Shown here: piece by piece, positions 11,588-24,378 of the stretch
Layout of the letters: the number at the start of each line of letters is the position of its first letter
Numbering within the stretch: position 1 is the stretch's first letter
Source: Actinomycetota bacterium
GTDB lineage: Bacteria > Actinomycetota > Actinomycetes > Actinomycetales > Microbacteriaceae
Direction: 5' to 3'
Length of the DNA: 35,158 nucleotides
Assembly: GCA_009923455.1 (NCBI GenBank)
Contig: RFTL01000009.1
Coordinates: forward strand, 1 to 35,158
Program-made: the position numbers and the translations under genes
The notes under the pieces: generated by a model
Database searches by the model: none
The model's input: only the letters and a program-made list of their open reading frames with translations
What the model was told of the DNA's origin: nothing

Positions 11588-12250
11588 ATGCAGAAGATCT
11601 ACGACTGTTCTGTTGATGTCGAGCTTCTCGGTGGCTTTCGCCAAGCAAAGGTCGCACTGGATCGCTCCGAGGTTGTCGTGATTCCAACCGATACGGTTTA
11701 TGGTCTCGCGGCAGATGCATTCAGTGTCAAGGGCGTGGAGCAACTTATTGCTCTGAAGGGTAAAGATCGCACCTCCCCTCCTTCAGTTCTGATTCCTAAG
11801 GTTGAGACCATGTCGGCGCTCGCCGCGGATCTGCCTTTGGTTGCAAATCAACTTGCTGCGGCTTTTTGGCCGGGTGCGCTAACGATGGTGCTCAAGGCTC
11901 AGCTTTCTTTGGAGTGGGATTTAGGTGACACTCGAGGCACCGTCGCGCTGCGGGTTCCAGATCACAAAATCACCCTCGCACTATTGGAAGATGTTGGGCC
12001 GCTAGCGGTTTCTGGTGCGAATCTAAACGGCGAGCCAGCGGCTGTGACCGCCCAGCAGGCAGCCGAGTATTTCAAAGAAAAGGTCCCGGTTTATCTTGAT
12101 GCTGGTGCCAGCCCTAAGGGGGAGGCGTCGACAATCCTTGACCTATCTCAGGTGCGCGATGGCCAGCCAATTAGGGTGCTTCGAAAAGGCGCCATTTCAC
12201 TTGAGCGAATTCGCTCTGTGATTGGCGATGTGGAGTTGCAGGTCGACTAA
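11588..12250 (+). CDS. L-threonylcarbamoyladenylate synthase (YrdC/Sua5/YwlC family)
   Basis: VVIPTDTVYGLAADAF and KGKDRTSPPSVLIPK motifs; follows prmC. Confidence 0.92.
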   Translation: MQKIYDCSVDVELLGGFRQAKVALDRSEVVVIPTDTVYGLAADAFSVKGVEQLIALKGKDRTSPPSVLIPKVETMSALAADLPLVANQLAAAFWPGALTMVLKAQLSLEWDLGDTRGTVALRVPDHKITLALLEDVGPLAVSGANLNGEPAAVTAQQAAEYFKEKVPVYLDAGASPKGEASTILDLSQVRDGQPIRVLRKGAISLERIRSVIGDVELQVD

Positions 12251-13369
12251 GTGCGCGCCTACCTGCTGGTAATGCTGCTTTCGGCCATAGTCACCTACTT
12301 GGCCACCTGGGTGGTTCGCTATTTAGCCAAGCGCTACAACATTCACCCGGCAATTCGAGAACGCGATGTCCACAAATCGCCGATTCCAAGAATCGGCGGC
12401 GTTGGCATGTTTTTTGGTTTGGTTGCCGGCGTTGCGGCGGCTGGAAGCTTTGGTTGGTTTGAGTCGCTGTTTTTGGACCCCGGGCCAATCTGGGCAATAG
12501 TTGGAGCTAGTGGGCTGATTATCGTCATAGGTTTGCTAGATGATCTGATCGAGCTTGACTGGACTGCAAAAATGGGTGGTCAGATGGCAGCGGCCTGGCT
12601 GCTTGCATCTTCTGGAATTCAGATTGTTTCCTTGCCCATCGGGGGCCTGACGGTCGGATCTTTTGGTGTGTCACTGGCGGTAACCATGTTTGTGGTGGTG
12701 CTGGTTATGAACGCAGTGAATTTCATAGACGGCCTGGATGGTCTAGCTGCCGGTGTGGTTGGTATTGGGACGCTGAGCTTCTTTATCTACAGTTACGTGC
12801 TCGCACAACAGACTTCACCGACCAACTACTTCTCTACAGCTGGTCTGCTTTCGGCGATTGTGCTTGGCATGGTCGCGGGATTCTTACCTCACAATTTCAG
12901 GCCGGCAAAGATTTTCATGGGGGACTCCGGTGCCATGCTGCTTGGTCTTTTGATGGCTACAAGTGCCATCACAGTGACCGGCAACATTGACCCCGCGACG
13001 GTAACCAACAGCGACCTATTGCCGGCGCTAATACCGTTGGCGCTACCGGTGATGATTTTGATTTTGCCGCTTCTCGATTTGTTCTTCGCGGTTATCCGCA
13101 GGCTTCGCAGAGGGCAGTCGCCATTTGCGGCTGATAAAGAGCACATCCATCACCAGCTTCAGGACATCGGTCATTCGCACGCTGGAGCGGTGTGGGTCTT
13201 TTATCACTGGACTGCATTTGTCTCCACGACACTGCTTTTGTTCTTCTGGTTTGATACCGGGCCAGTTTTAGTTATTTGCGGGGCTTGGCTGATAGCTGCT
13301 TTAGTTCACACCTATCTGCCGGTTTTGCGCAGAATGAGAAAAATCCGAAAGGCGATCCGTGGCAAATAA
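12251..13369 (+). CDS. WecA/TagO-like undecaprenyl-phosphate sugar-1-phosphate transferase (GTG start)
   Basis: Polytopic protein with GLLDDLIELDW, NAVNFIDGLDGLAAG, KIFMGDSGAMLLG, HIHHQL motifs of the MraY/WecA superfamily. Confidence 0.92.
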   Translation: MRAYLLVMLLSAIVTYLATWVVRYLAKRYNIHPAIRERDVHKSPIPRIGGVGMFFGLVAGVAAAGSFGWFESLFLDPGPIWAIVGASGLIIVIGLLDDLIELDWTAKMGGQMAAAWLLASSGIQIVSLPIGGLTVGSFGVSLAVTMFVVVLVMNAVNFIDGLDGLAAGVVGIGTLSFFIYSYVLAQQTSPTNYFSTAGLLSAIVLGMVAGFLPHNFRPAKIFMGDSGAMLLGLLMATSAITVTGNIDPATVTNSDLLPALIPLALPVMILILPLLDLFFAVIRRLRRGQSPFAADKEHIHHQLQDIGHSHAGAVWVFYHWTAFVSTTLLLFFWFDTGPVLVICGAWLIAALVHTYLPVLRRMRKIRKAIRGK

Positions 13370-13763
13370 ATCAGAAAACCTATACAAAAAAGCCATTGCT
13401 CTGAGCGCAATCTTGATGCTCATCATCGGAGTATTCGGTTCTGGGATTGGGCTCATGGTCGCTGGCATGGCCGGTGTCTACTCCGCACTAATTGGTGCAG
13501 CGGTATCGGCAGCTTTCTCGATTTTGACCATCTTGAGCATCTGGATCGGGGCTCGTCTCCCGCTGGCTGGTTTCTATGGAATGGTGCTGGGGGGTTGGCT
13601 TGTAAAGGTGCTGCTGTTTGCCATCACGCTGGGAATGCTTCAGGGAGCAGACTTCATCTCGGGTCCAGTCTTTTTCTTCGCGGTCGTGACCTCGGTTTTA
13701 GGCGGTTTGGCCATTGACAGTTGGGTTGTCCTGACTGGTCGACAGCCGATTCTGGACAATTAG
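13359..13763 (+). CDS. AtpI-like small membrane protein upstream of atpB (GTG start)
   Basis: About 134 aa, several hydrophobic segments, position between the wecA-like gene and atpB; 11-bp overlap with upstream gene. Confidence 0.6.
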   Translation: MANKSENLYKKAIALSAILMLIIGVFGSGIGLMVAGMAGVYSALIGAAVSAAFSILTILSIWIGARLPLAGFYGMVLGGWLVKVLLFAITLGMLQGADFISGPVFFFAVVTSVLGGLAIDSWVVLTGRQPILDN

Positions 13764-13871
13764 CCTTACTTTTTTTCCAATTCGGGAAAATGGGAACAAA
13801 TCGTCTTATAAACTCGTTAGAGCTTCCCGAAACCCCGCGGACTTTGTGCCGCCCGAGCCAGGAGAACGACC

Positions 13872-14964
<1,093 letters not shown>

Positions 14965-14983
14965 TCCCAGACCACTTCAGACC

Positions 14984-15514
14984 ATGACTATTCAGATTCT
15001 TGTCGCGGAGAGCAAAAACCCGCTTTTGCCCGCGATCTATGACATCACCTGGTCGTCGGTTGTCTTTGTTGTCCTGCTTACCTTCTTCTGGTTCAAGGTT
15101 CTACCTGGATTCAAGAAGATGCTTGACGAGCGTGCCAAGGCCATCGAAGGCCGATTGGCCGAGGCCGAGGCAGCTCAGAAGGCTGCTGAGGAGCGCACCG
15201 CTGCTGTAGAGGCAGAGCAGGAGAAGCTCAGGGCTGAGTCCTCCAGCATCCGTGAGGAGGCACGCGCCGAAGGTGCTGCCATCCTTGCCGAGATGAAGGC
15301 TCAGGCATCAGCCGAGTCCGAGCGTCTAGCTCAGATTGCAAAGTCTGCTCTAGAGGCTGAGCGCGAGAGCGCAATGAATGCACTTCGCAATGAGGTCGGA
15401 GGTCTAGCCATCGAGCTGGCATCTCGAATTGTTGCTGTGAAGCTGCAGGATGACGCAATCGCCAACAAGGTTGTCGACGACTTCATTGCAGAGCTAGAAG
15501 CTAAGAAGGCCTAG
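14984..15514 (+). CDS. atpF: ATP synthase F0 subunit b
   Basis: One N-terminal TM then long Ala/Glu-rich helix; operon position. Confidence 0.93.
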   Translation: MTIQILVAESKNPLLPAIYDITWSSVVFVVLLTFFWFKVLPGFKKMLDERAKAIEGRLAEAEAAQKAAEERTAAVEAEQEKLRAESSSIREEARAEGAAILAEMKAQASAESERLAQIAKSALEAERESAMNALRNEVGGLAIELASRIVAVKLQDDAIANKVVDDFIAELEAKKA

Positions 15515-15519
15515 AACCC

Positions 15520-16305
15520 ATGGCATCCAGTACCAGAGCATCCAAGCTGATTGCTAGCGAGAAGCTAGCTGCGCTTGGAGCAACCAATCTAACGACCGCT
15601 TTGGAGCTATTTGCTGCAAGCAATGCCCTGCAGCAGAGCGCTTCACTGCGTTCTGTGCTTTCGGATCCTTCCGCCGAAGTTGCGGGCAAGGAGCAGGTCG
15701 TTCGTTCGGTATTCGGTGCCAAGTTCAGCCAGCAGACCGTGGGTCTGCTCATCGAGCTATCTAAGCTTCGCTGGTCAGCCACTCGCGATCTCCCGGCAGC
15801 AATTGAGCAGCTCGGAGTTCGGGTAGCAGCTCAGACTGCAAACATCGATCAGCTTCAGGCTGAACTGTTTGCTATTGAGCAGACTGCCTCATCAGATCCC
15901 GAACTGGAACTCGCGCTGAGCTCCAACCGAGACGTTGATGCCAAACACACCTTAATTCGCAAGCTATTCGCCGGAAAAGTTTCGGACGCAGCGCTGTCAC
16001 TCGCGGTGCAGGCGATCGATTCAGCCGCTTACAAGCGCTTTGCCCAGGTGGTCGGTCAATACGGAGTCTGGGTAGCGGAGTATGCAGGCGAGTTTGTGGC
16101 TCGAGTGCGAGTTGCAAAGGAGCTGTCGCAGGCTCAGCTACAGCGCCTAGAGGCTGCACTGAACGGTGTCTACGGCAAGAAGCTGCAGCTGAATGTGGAG
16201 GTCGACCCAGAGGTCTTGGGTGGTATCCACGTTGCGGTTGCAGGCGAAGTGATTGATGCAACTGTCCTAACCAAAATTTCAAACGCAAGATTGCAACTTA
16301 GCTAG
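15520..16305 (+). CDS. atpH: ATP synthase F1 subunit delta
   Basis: C-terminal [35 protein letters not shown] typical of delta; operon position. Confidence 0.93.
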   Translation: MASSTRASKLIASEKLAALGATNLTTALELFAASNALQQSASLRSVLSDPSAEVAGKEQVVRSVFGAKFSQQTVGLLIELSKLRWSATRDLPAAIEQLGVRVAAQTANIDQLQAELFAIEQTASSDPELELALSSNRDVDAKHTLIRKLFAGKVSDAALSLAVQAIDSAAYKRFAQVVGQYGVWVAEYAGEFVARVRVAKELSQAQLQRLEAALNGVYGKKLQLNVEVDPEVLGGIHVAVAGEVIDATVLTKISNARLQLS

Positions 16306-16334
16306 TTGCCAAACAAAAGAAGCAGAGGAAGCTA

Positions 16335-17972
16335 ATGTCAGAGCTAAAGATCAGCCCGAATGAGATTCGGGATGCCCTGAAAGACTTCGTTTCGTCATAC
16401 GAGCCGCAGAGCTCTCAGAAGCAAGAGGTTGGCTACGTCATCGACGCGGCCGATGGTATTGCTCACGTTGAGGGACTTCCAGGTGCGATGGCCAATGAGC
16501 TTCTGCGCTTCCAGGATGGCACTCTGGGTCTAGCCCTAAACCTCGACGAGCGCGAGATCGGTGTCGTTGTGCTTGGTGAGTTCACCGGCATCGAAGAGGG
16601 CATGGAGGTCTACCGCACCGGAGAGGTTCTATCTGTTCCAGTCGGCGACGCCTACCTAGGTCGCGTTGTCAACCCGCTGGGTGAGGCCATTGATGGCTTG
16701 GGAGATATCCCATCCGAGGGTCGTCGTGCGCTAGAGCTTCAGGCACCGGGCGTTATGCAGCGTAAGTCGGTTCACGAGCCGCTACAGACCGGAATCAAGG
16801 CGATTGACGCCATGATTCCAATCGGTCGCGGACAGCGTCAGCTAATCATCGGTGACCGCCAGACTGGTAAGACCGCAATCGCCGTTGACACCATCATCAA
16901 CCAGCGTGAGAACTGGCTGTCCGGAGACCCAACCAAGCAGGTTCGCTGCATCTATGTAGCAATCGGTCAGAAGGGTTCCACCATCGCAGGTGTGAAGGCC
17001 GCTTTGGAGCAGGCTGGCGCAATGGAGTACACCACTATCGTGGCATCTCCTGCATCAGACCCAGCTGGTTTCAAGTACCTAGCCCCATACACCGGTAGCG
17101 CTATCGGCCAGCACTGGATGTATGGCGGCAAGCATGTTCTGATCATCTTCGATGACCTCTCCAAGCAGGCTGAGGCCTACCGAGCAGTTTCCCTGCTACT
17201 TCGTCGCCCACCAGGCCGCGAGGCATACCCAGGAGACGTTTTCTACCTACACTCCCGTTTGCTAGAGCGTTGTGCAAAGCTCTCGGATGAGATGGGTGCC
17301 GGCTCGATGACTGGTCTTCCAATCATTGAGACCAAGGCAAACGACGTTTCTGCATACATTCCGACCAACGTGATTTCCATCACCGACGGCCAGATCTTCT
17401 TGCAGTCTGATTTGTTCAACGCCAACCAGCGTCCAGCTATTGACGTAGGTATCTCGGTTTCTCGTGTTGGTGGTGCAGCTCAGCTCAAGAGCATCAAGGG
17501 AGTCTCCGGAACCCTGAAGCTAGAGCTAGCTCAGTACCGTGCACTGGAAGCATTCGCGATGTTTGCATCAGACCTCGACGCTGCATCTCGCAAGCAGCTA
17601 GAGCGCGGTGCAAGATTGACCGAGCTTCTCAAGCAGCCTCAGTACTCTCCATTCCCAGTTGAGGAGCAGACCGTTTCTATCTGGGCTGGAACCACCGGCA
17701 AGCTAGACGACGTGGCGGTTCAGGATGTGCTTCGTTTCGAGCGCGAGTTCCTTGACTTCCTAAAGCGCAACTCATCTGCGCTGAACGTTATTCGCGAGAC
17801 CTCAAAGCTCGAGAAAGACACCATCGAAGAGCTTGAGAAGCAACTTGAGCACTTCAAGAAGATGTTCCTGACTCACCTAGGTGAGCCGCTTGTCAAGACT
17901 GGTTCCGAATCTGTGAAGGCCGCATCTCCAGCTGAGATCGACCAGGAGCAGATCGTAAAGCAGAAGCGCTAA
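16335..17972 (+). CDS. atpA: ATP synthase F1 subunit alpha
   Basis: [28 protein letters not shown] Walker A; 545 aa. Confidence 0.98.
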   Translation: MSELKISPNEIRDALKDFVSSYEPQSSQKQEVGYVIDAADGIAHVEGLPGAMANELLRFQDGTLGLALNLDEREIGVVVLGEFTGIEEGMEVYRTGEVLSVPVGDAYLGRVVNPLGEAIDGLGDIPSEGRRALELQAPGVMQRKSVHEPLQTGIKAIDAMIPIGRGQRQLIIGDRQTGKTAIAVDTIINQRENWLSGDPTKQVRCIYVAIGQKGSTIAGVKAALEQAGAMEYTTIVASPASDPAGFKYLAPYTGSAIGQHWMYGGKHVLIIFDDLSKQAEAYRAVSLLLRRPPGREAYPGDVFYLHSRLLERCAKLSDEMGAGSMTGLPIIETKANDVSAYIPTNVISITDGQIFLQSDLFNANQRPAIDVGISVSRVGGAAQLKSIKGVSGTLKLELAQYRALEAFAMFASDLDAASRKQLERGARLTELLKQPQYSPFPVEEQTVSIWAGTTGKLDDVAVQDVLRFEREFLDFLKRNSSALNVIRETSKLEKDTIEELEKQLEHFKKMFLTHLGEPLVKTGSESVKAASPAEIDQEQIVKQKR

Positions 17973-17990
17973 GAAGGGTAAGGAAAGCTA

Positions 17991-18893
17991 ATGGGAGCGC
18001 AACTTCGGGTCTACAGGCAGAAAATTAAGTCTGCCAAGACGACCAAGAAGATTACTCGCGCCATGGAGCTGATCTCGGCATCGAGAATCGCTAAGGCGCA
18101 GCAGCGCGTTGCTGCGTCCAGCCCTTATACCCGTGCGGTTACTCGCGCTGTTTCTGCGGTAGCTACCTACTCGAACATTGATCACCCGCTGATCACCGAC
18201 TCGGGCGAGCACCGCAGAACTGCGGTCGTGATTTTCACCTCTGACCGCGGTCTAGCCGGTGCGTTTTCCTCCTCGGTGCTAAAGGAAGCTGAAGCGTTAA
18301 GCGCACTACTTCGCCAGCAGAACAAGGAAATTGTTTATTACCTGGTTGGTCGCAAGGCAGTGGGTAACTTCAGTTTCCGTCGCAAGGCTTACGTTCGTGA
18401 GTGGATTGGTGGAACTGATCTTCCTCAGTTCGACACCGCCCGCGAGATCGCAGCCGAACTAACTGGTGCCTTCCTGAAGCCATACGAGCAGGGCGGGGTT
18501 GATGAGATTTACCTTGTCGGTAACCGCTTTGTATCGATGATGGTTCAAGAGCCAGACAAGATCCGCTTGCTACCTCTAGAGGTTGTTGAGCAGGAGGCGG
18601 TTTCTTCCAGTGAAGTATTCCCACTTTTCGAGTTCGAGCCTGAGGTCGACAAGGTGTTGGATGCTTTGCTCCCGGTCTATATCGAGAACCGCATCTACAA
18701 CGTCATGCTGCAATCAGCAGCTGCAGAGCATGCCGCTAGGCAAAAGGCGATGAAGAGCGCAACCGACAACGCAGACAAATTGATTTTGAACTACACCCGC
18801 TTGGCAAACGCAGCCCGCCAGGCAGAAATTACCCAGCAGATTTCGGAGATTGTGGGTGGCGCTGACGCGCTAGCCACGGTGACCGAGGACTAA
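17991..18893 (+). CDS. atpG: ATP synthase F1 subunit gamma
   Basis: [39 protein letters not shown]-like [11 protein letters not shown]. Confidence 0.96.
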   Translation: MGAQLRVYRQKIKSAKTTKKITRAMELISASRIAKAQQRVAASSPYTRAVTRAVSAVATYSNIDHPLITDSGEHRRTAVVIFTSDRGLAGAFSSSVLKEAEALSALLRQQNKEIVYYLVGRKAVGNFSFRRKAYVREWIGGTDLPQFDTAREIAAELTGAFLKPYEQGGVDEIYLVGNRFVSMMVQEPDKIRLLPLEVVEQEAVSSSEVFPLFEFEPEVDKVLDALLPVYIENRIYNVMLQSAAAEHAARQKAMKSATDNADKLILNYTRLANAARQAEITQQISEIVGGADALATVTED

Positions 18894-20344
<1,451 letters not shown>

Positions 20345-20345
<1 letters not shown>

Positions 20346-20614
20346 TGTCACGCGAACTCAACGTTGACCTGGTAGCGGCTGACCGCCAGATTTGGTCTGG
20401 CACCGCTACCCAGGTCATCGCAAAAACCACGGTTGGTGAGATTGGTTTGCTTTCTGGTCACGAGCCGATGCTTGCCATCTTGGTGCCCGGTCAGATTCGA
20501 ATCACCACCGGAGAGGGGAAACTCTTGACCGCTGAGTGTGGCGAGGGCGGCTTCCTATCGCTGGAGAACAACAACCTGACTCTGGTGGTTAGAGACGCTC
20601 AGCTAGTTAGCTAA
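20345..20614 (+). CDS. atpC: ATP synthase F1 subunit epsilon, short form (89 aa)
   Basis: TTVGEIGLLSGHEPMLAIL beta-sandwich domain; the protein ends after the N-terminal domain. Confidence 0.93.
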
Positions 20615-21347
20615 TGCTTATTCTGCTACCGCCGTCGGAGACTAAACGTTCCGGCGGCGTTGGCATTTCTATCGATAAGTTGGCAATCATTTGGGCCGCC
20701 TTAGATCCAGCTAGGGACGTGCTGATTGAGAAGGTTGCTAAGGTTTGCCAAAAGCCAAAGTTGGCTCAGCAAATCTTCAAGCTGGGCCCTAAAAATCTTT
20801 CTGACCTGGAAGCAAACAAACAGCTGTTGACTGCCCCGACGATGCCTGCGATCGAGCGTTACGCTGGGGTGCTGTTTGATGCCCTCGATTACCCAAGTTT
20901 GGGCGATGAGGCCAAGGTCAGAGTCCAAGAGCAGTTGTTTATCCAGTCCGCGCTGTTTGGCCTGCTGCCAGCCACTGAGAAGATTCCCTACTACCGCTTT
21001 TCGGCCGGCACGAGATTGCCCGGAATCAAGCTCAAAGAGCTCTGGATAGAGGCTCACAAAGCGGTTTGGCCAAGGCTAACTCGGCCGATTCTGGACCTAA
21101 GGTCCAAGGCATATGCGGAGCTAAATCCAGTTCCCGATGGTTGCAATCTTTCGAACTAGATGTCTTTGACGAGAGCGGCAAAGCCTTGAATCATTTCAAC
21201 AAAAAAGCCAAAGGTTTGTTTGTTCGATCGGCAATGACCCACGGCATCGATTCAATAAACGATGTCCCTGAAATTGCTAAAGCCGTCGGTCTCCGCGCGG
21301 AGATTGACGGCTTTAGTGTGCGATTGATTACACCCCAGGGGTTTTAG
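20614..21347 (+). pseudogene. yaaA: YaaA/DUF328 family peroxide-stress protein, split over two frames
   Basis: N-terminal part 20614-21159 (LILLPPSETKRSGG..., DLRSKAYAELNPVPDG) is continued in the -1 frame by the C-terminal family motif ALNHFNKKAKGLFVRSA (ORF 21066-21347). Confidence 0.8.
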
Positions 21348-22657
21348 TCCTGCTTGGTTGCGGGCATGGGCTCAACCACATATGGCTCTGGGAGTTCAAT
21401 AACTCCCTCAACCAAGGAGATCACGGCATCAAACCACCCCTGATCATTCTTTAGAAGATAACCAGGCACCAACCAAGCTCCACCTGACTTGTCATAGATC
21501 ATCAGTAGCTGCTCTTCAGAGCTAACTAGCTTGAGCTTGATGATCTCGGGCTTGATTTCGATTGGTTTTTCATCTGTTGTGGTTGGCTCAGTTACATCCT
21601 TGGTCGTGGTCGCCGGAGCGGGCTCCGAAACGGCCGCTCCCACTGGCGCGTCCACAGCCCTCGCGCTCACAGCCTGTTGGTTCCAAACTGAACTCGAAGG
21701 CGATCCGAACCAGCGGCCATCTTTGATTCGTTCAGCGGCATCTTTGGGCGAAACGGTATTGAACTCTCCACGCTCTACTGGTTTGGCAAAGTGACCATAA
21801 ACATTGGTTAGCTTTCCAGCACCGTCGTAGTTTAACCACCACTCCAGCGCTGTGTCCTGGCCCGCTACTTGAACAGCGCCTACGGCGCTAGCACCCCATT
21901 CGCTGCGATCAATCCGAATCTTGCTGGACTCAATCTCGAGACCAAATTGCTTGAAGATGGTCGATGCTTCTTTGCGGATAGAGGCTTCGCTGGGGATCAA
22001 CTCAGGTGTCGAGATTGGCTCGCAGGTTTCGTATGAGGAACCATCTTCAAGCTCAACGGTTTTCTTTTCACACTTGTATGAACTTGGATCCCAGGCATTG
22101 AAATAGAAGGTACCGGTTCCTGCCCAGGTGATTGTCACCTGACGCTCTTGGGTGCCAATCGTGAAAGTCGGGTACTCCTTGGAGGACCACTCTTCCTCAC
22201 GCACTTCACCGGCGATGCCAAAGAAGTTAGCAAGCTCCTGCAGTTTTTGCTTTGGATCACCCTCCAGAACAAGCTGGTAAACCTTGCCTCTGCCAGCCTG
22301 GTCGGACAGAGCCGAACCATCATGTTCATACTGAATCCAGGTCGGGGCAATCATCTTCGCACCCATTGATGCATCAGCAGCCATTGATACAGCCTCTGGC
22401 TTTCCTGAACCTTGACCGCTGGCCATCTGAATGAGTGGCTGCTGAGGCATCGAGAGGCTTACAACCAAGGCCATGGCCGACACTGCAGCGATGCTCGCTC
22501 CAGAAAGAAGCCCGAGCCGCATCCTGGCGCCCCAGGGGGCACGTTTTCTTTGCGAGAGTGGTGCCGAAGCCACGGTGCTTTGGCTCACAACAAAGTTTGG
22601 ATCGGCAGGATCTGCACTTTGCAAACGATTCTTTAGATCTTCGAAATTCTCATTCAT
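21344..22657 (-). CDS. Single-TM membrane protein, putative anti-sigma/partner of the adjacent ECF sigma factor
   Basis: One TM after a short cytoplasmic N-terminus (RMRLGLLSGASIAAVSAMALVVSL), long exported domain; ORF begins 2 bp after the ECF sigma stop. Confidence 0.7.
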   Translation of the reverse strand: MNENFEDLKNRLQSADPADPNFVVSQSTVASAPLSQRKRAPWGARMRLGLLSGASIAAVSAMALVVSLSMPQQPLIQMASGQGSGKPEAVSMAADASMGAKMIAPTWIQYEHDGSALSDQAGRGKVYQLVLEGDPKQKLQELANFFGIAGEVREEEWSSKEYPTFTIGTQERQVTITWAGTGTFYFNAWDPSSYKCEKKTVELEDGSSYETCEPISTPELIPSEASIRKEASTIFKQFGLEIESSKIRIDRSEWGASAVGAVQVAGQDTALEWWLNYDGAGKLTNVYGHFAKPVERGEFNTVSPKDAAERIKDGRWFGSPSSSVWNQQAVSARAVDAPVGAAVSEPAPATTTKDVTEPTTTDEKPIEIKPEIIKLKLVSSEEQLLMIYDKSGGAWLVPGYLLKNDQGWFDAVISLVEGVIELPEPYVVEPMPATKQD

Positions 22658-22659
22658 GA

Positions 22660-23163
22660 CTAATCAACTGTCCCGTCTTGGTCAAAGTTTTCAGTAGCCA
22701 GCAGATTTTTCAGTTTTTGTTTCGCACGGGTAAGGCGGATTGCCGCTGCGTTCTCGGAAATCTCAAGAGCGATTGAGATTTCTTTGTTGCTCAAACCCTC
22801 ATAAGCCCAAAGAGAAATTAGCTCGCGCTCAAACACTCCAAGCTTCTCCCAGGCTGAACCCAAAGCTGAGTCTGCAAGAGCAATCGTTTCGGCGCTCGGT
22901 GCTGACTCAGGTCGCTGCAACAAACCATCGAGCCGAGCTCGATTGGAGGCTTTTTTGCGGTGATTGGAGATTAGGTAGCGAGCGGTTTTATATAGCCAGG
23001 GGAGTTCGTAGCCCTCCGGGATTGAATAGCGCTTGGTCCAGGCAATCGCAAACAGATCCGCCGCTAAATCTTCGACCTCTGATTGATCAACTCTTCGGGC
23101 AAGAAATCTAGATATTTCAGGTAGCTGAGCGCGAAAAAGGGTATTGAAGTGCTCCGGGGTCAT
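22660..23163 (-). CDS. ECF-type RNA polymerase sigma factor
   Basis: Region 2-like DLAADLFAIAWTKRYSIPEGYELPWLYKTARYLISNHRR-type segment and region 4 ERELISLWAYEGLSNKEISIALEISENAAAIRLTRAKQKL; SD AGGAGGAAGA before ATG. Confidence 0.9.
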   Translation of the reverse strand: MTPEHFNTLFRAQLPEISRFLARRVDQSEVEDLAADLFAIAWTKRYSIPEGYELPWLYKTARYLISNHRKKASNRARLDGLLQRPESAPSAETIALADSALGSAWEKLGVFERELISLWAYEGLSNKEISIALEISENAAAIRLTRAKQKLKNLLATENFDQDGTVD

Positions 23164-23193
23164 TCTTCCTCCTGAGCTAGCTATGTCCTAAGC

Positions 23194-23772
23194 CTAGGAA
23201 TCTTTTCTTAATCTTCTGAAGCAATTTGGGGCGTGGTCGTGAATCATTCCGGTCGATTGCATCAGCGCATACATGGTTGTGCTGCCCACAAATTTGAATC
23301 CGAGCTTTCTGAGGTGCTTACTGAGTGCATCAGATTCTGAACTGGTTGCTTTCCAGCTGAAATTGGCTATTTCAGACAATCGATTTTGCGGCGCAAATTG
23401 CCAGAGCTCCTCTTTAAGGTCCAGCTCTAGGTGCTGAACCAAGCGAGCATTGTGGACTACCGATTCGATCTTGGCTCGATTACGGATGATGTTCGAATTC
23501 TCTAACAAGCTCACGACCCGCGCGGCATCGTATGCAGCTACTAACTCAATTTCGAAATTGTCAAAAGCCGCTCGGAAGGCATCTCTGCGTTTAAGAATGG
23601 TGAGCCAACTCAGCCCCGCCTGAAAACCCTCGAGCGATATTGCTTCGAAAAGTGATCTTTGGTCGGTTGCGCGTTGACCCCACTCCTGATCGTGATATTC
23701 GATGTAGATGGCATCATCACTCACCCAGCTGCAGCGTTCGATTCCATCGGGATGGATTCGGGTGTGAATCAA
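23194..23772 (-). CDS. tag: DNA-3-methyladenine glycosylase I
   Basis: RCSWVSDDAIYIEYHDQEWG, LFEAISLEGFQAGLSWLTILKRRDAFRAAF, GFKFVGSTTMYALMQSTGMIHDH. Confidence 0.95.
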   Translation of the reverse strand: MIHTRIHPDGIERCSWVSDDAIYIEYHDQEWGQRATDQRSLFEAISLEGFQAGLSWLTILKRRDAFRAAFDNFEIELVAAYDAARVVSLLENSNIIRNRAKIESVVHNARLVQHLELDLKEELWQFAPQNRLSEIANFSWKATSSESDALSKHLRKLGFKFVGSTTMYALMQSTGMIHDHAPNCFRRLRKDS

Positions 23773-24257
23773 GAAAGAATCCCCTCAAGCTTCAGTAGTT
23801 TGGCCTTGGTTTCCAGGCCCCCAGTTGCCGAGTACCCAGTGAGCTTTCCGGTCGAACCCATTACTCGATGGCAGGGAACGATGATTGGGACTGGGTTCGC
23901 CCCAACCGCTCCACCAACAGCTCGAGCTGCAAGTGGTTTGGAAACCTCCAGGGCAACCTCGCCATAGGACTTGGTTTTTCCGAATCCAATCTTGAGAAGC
24001 CTTTGCCAAACTGCCTTTTGGAAGTCTGTGCCTACCAGATCAAGCGGCAGATCAAACTCGCTTCTTGACCCCCGAAAGTACTCATCAAGCTGATTGGCAG
24101 CTTGGTCAATCAGCTTTGAGGCCGCAACGGAGTTGGAAAACTCCCTGCGGCTATCTGACGAACCCAAGATCTCCAAGGTGGCGATTCCCTTCGTGGTGGC
24201 TCCCAATGCAATGGGTCCGACGGGGGAGTGGGTTATCTTCAGTGCTTCCAAAATCAT
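23769..24257 (-). CDS. ogt: Methylated-DNA--protein-cysteine methyltransferase
   Basis: Active site IIVPCHRVMGSTGKLTGYSATGGLETKAKLLKLEG; 4-bp overlap with tag. Confidence 0.94.
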   Translation of the reverse strand: MILEALKITHSPVGPIALGATTKGIATLEILGSSDSRREFSNSVAASKLIDQAANQLDEYFRGSRSEFDLPLDLVGTDFQKAVWQRLLKIGFGKTKSYGEVALEVSKPLAARAVGGAVGANPVPIIVPCHRVMGSTGKLTGYSATGGLETKAKLLKLEGILS

Positions 24258-24307
24258 GACTCCAGTATGGCGGCTTTTCGGTTCTCAAAATCGCGCTGCA
24301 AACTCAA

Positions 24308-24328
24308 CTGTGAGTAACTTATTCACAG
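24308..24328. repeat. 21-bp near-perfect palindrome CTGTGAGTAA-C-TTATTCACAG
   Basis: 10-bp arms with one mismatch, 51 bp before the FtsK-like ORF start and about 50 bp upstream of the divergent ogt start. Confidence 0.8.
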
Positions 24329-24378
24329 ATTTGGTGGAAGTCGCCTAACCCCCTGTTTTCTGGGTTTGAATCGCGAGT

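Noticed and set aside
15872-16288. 138-aa antisense ORF in atpH
   Set aside because: Shadow ORF of a conserved subunit gene.
21140-21160. Programmed -1 frameshift as the explanation for split yaaA
   Set aside because: No canonical slippery heptamer in the right frame; mutation or sequence error is simpler.
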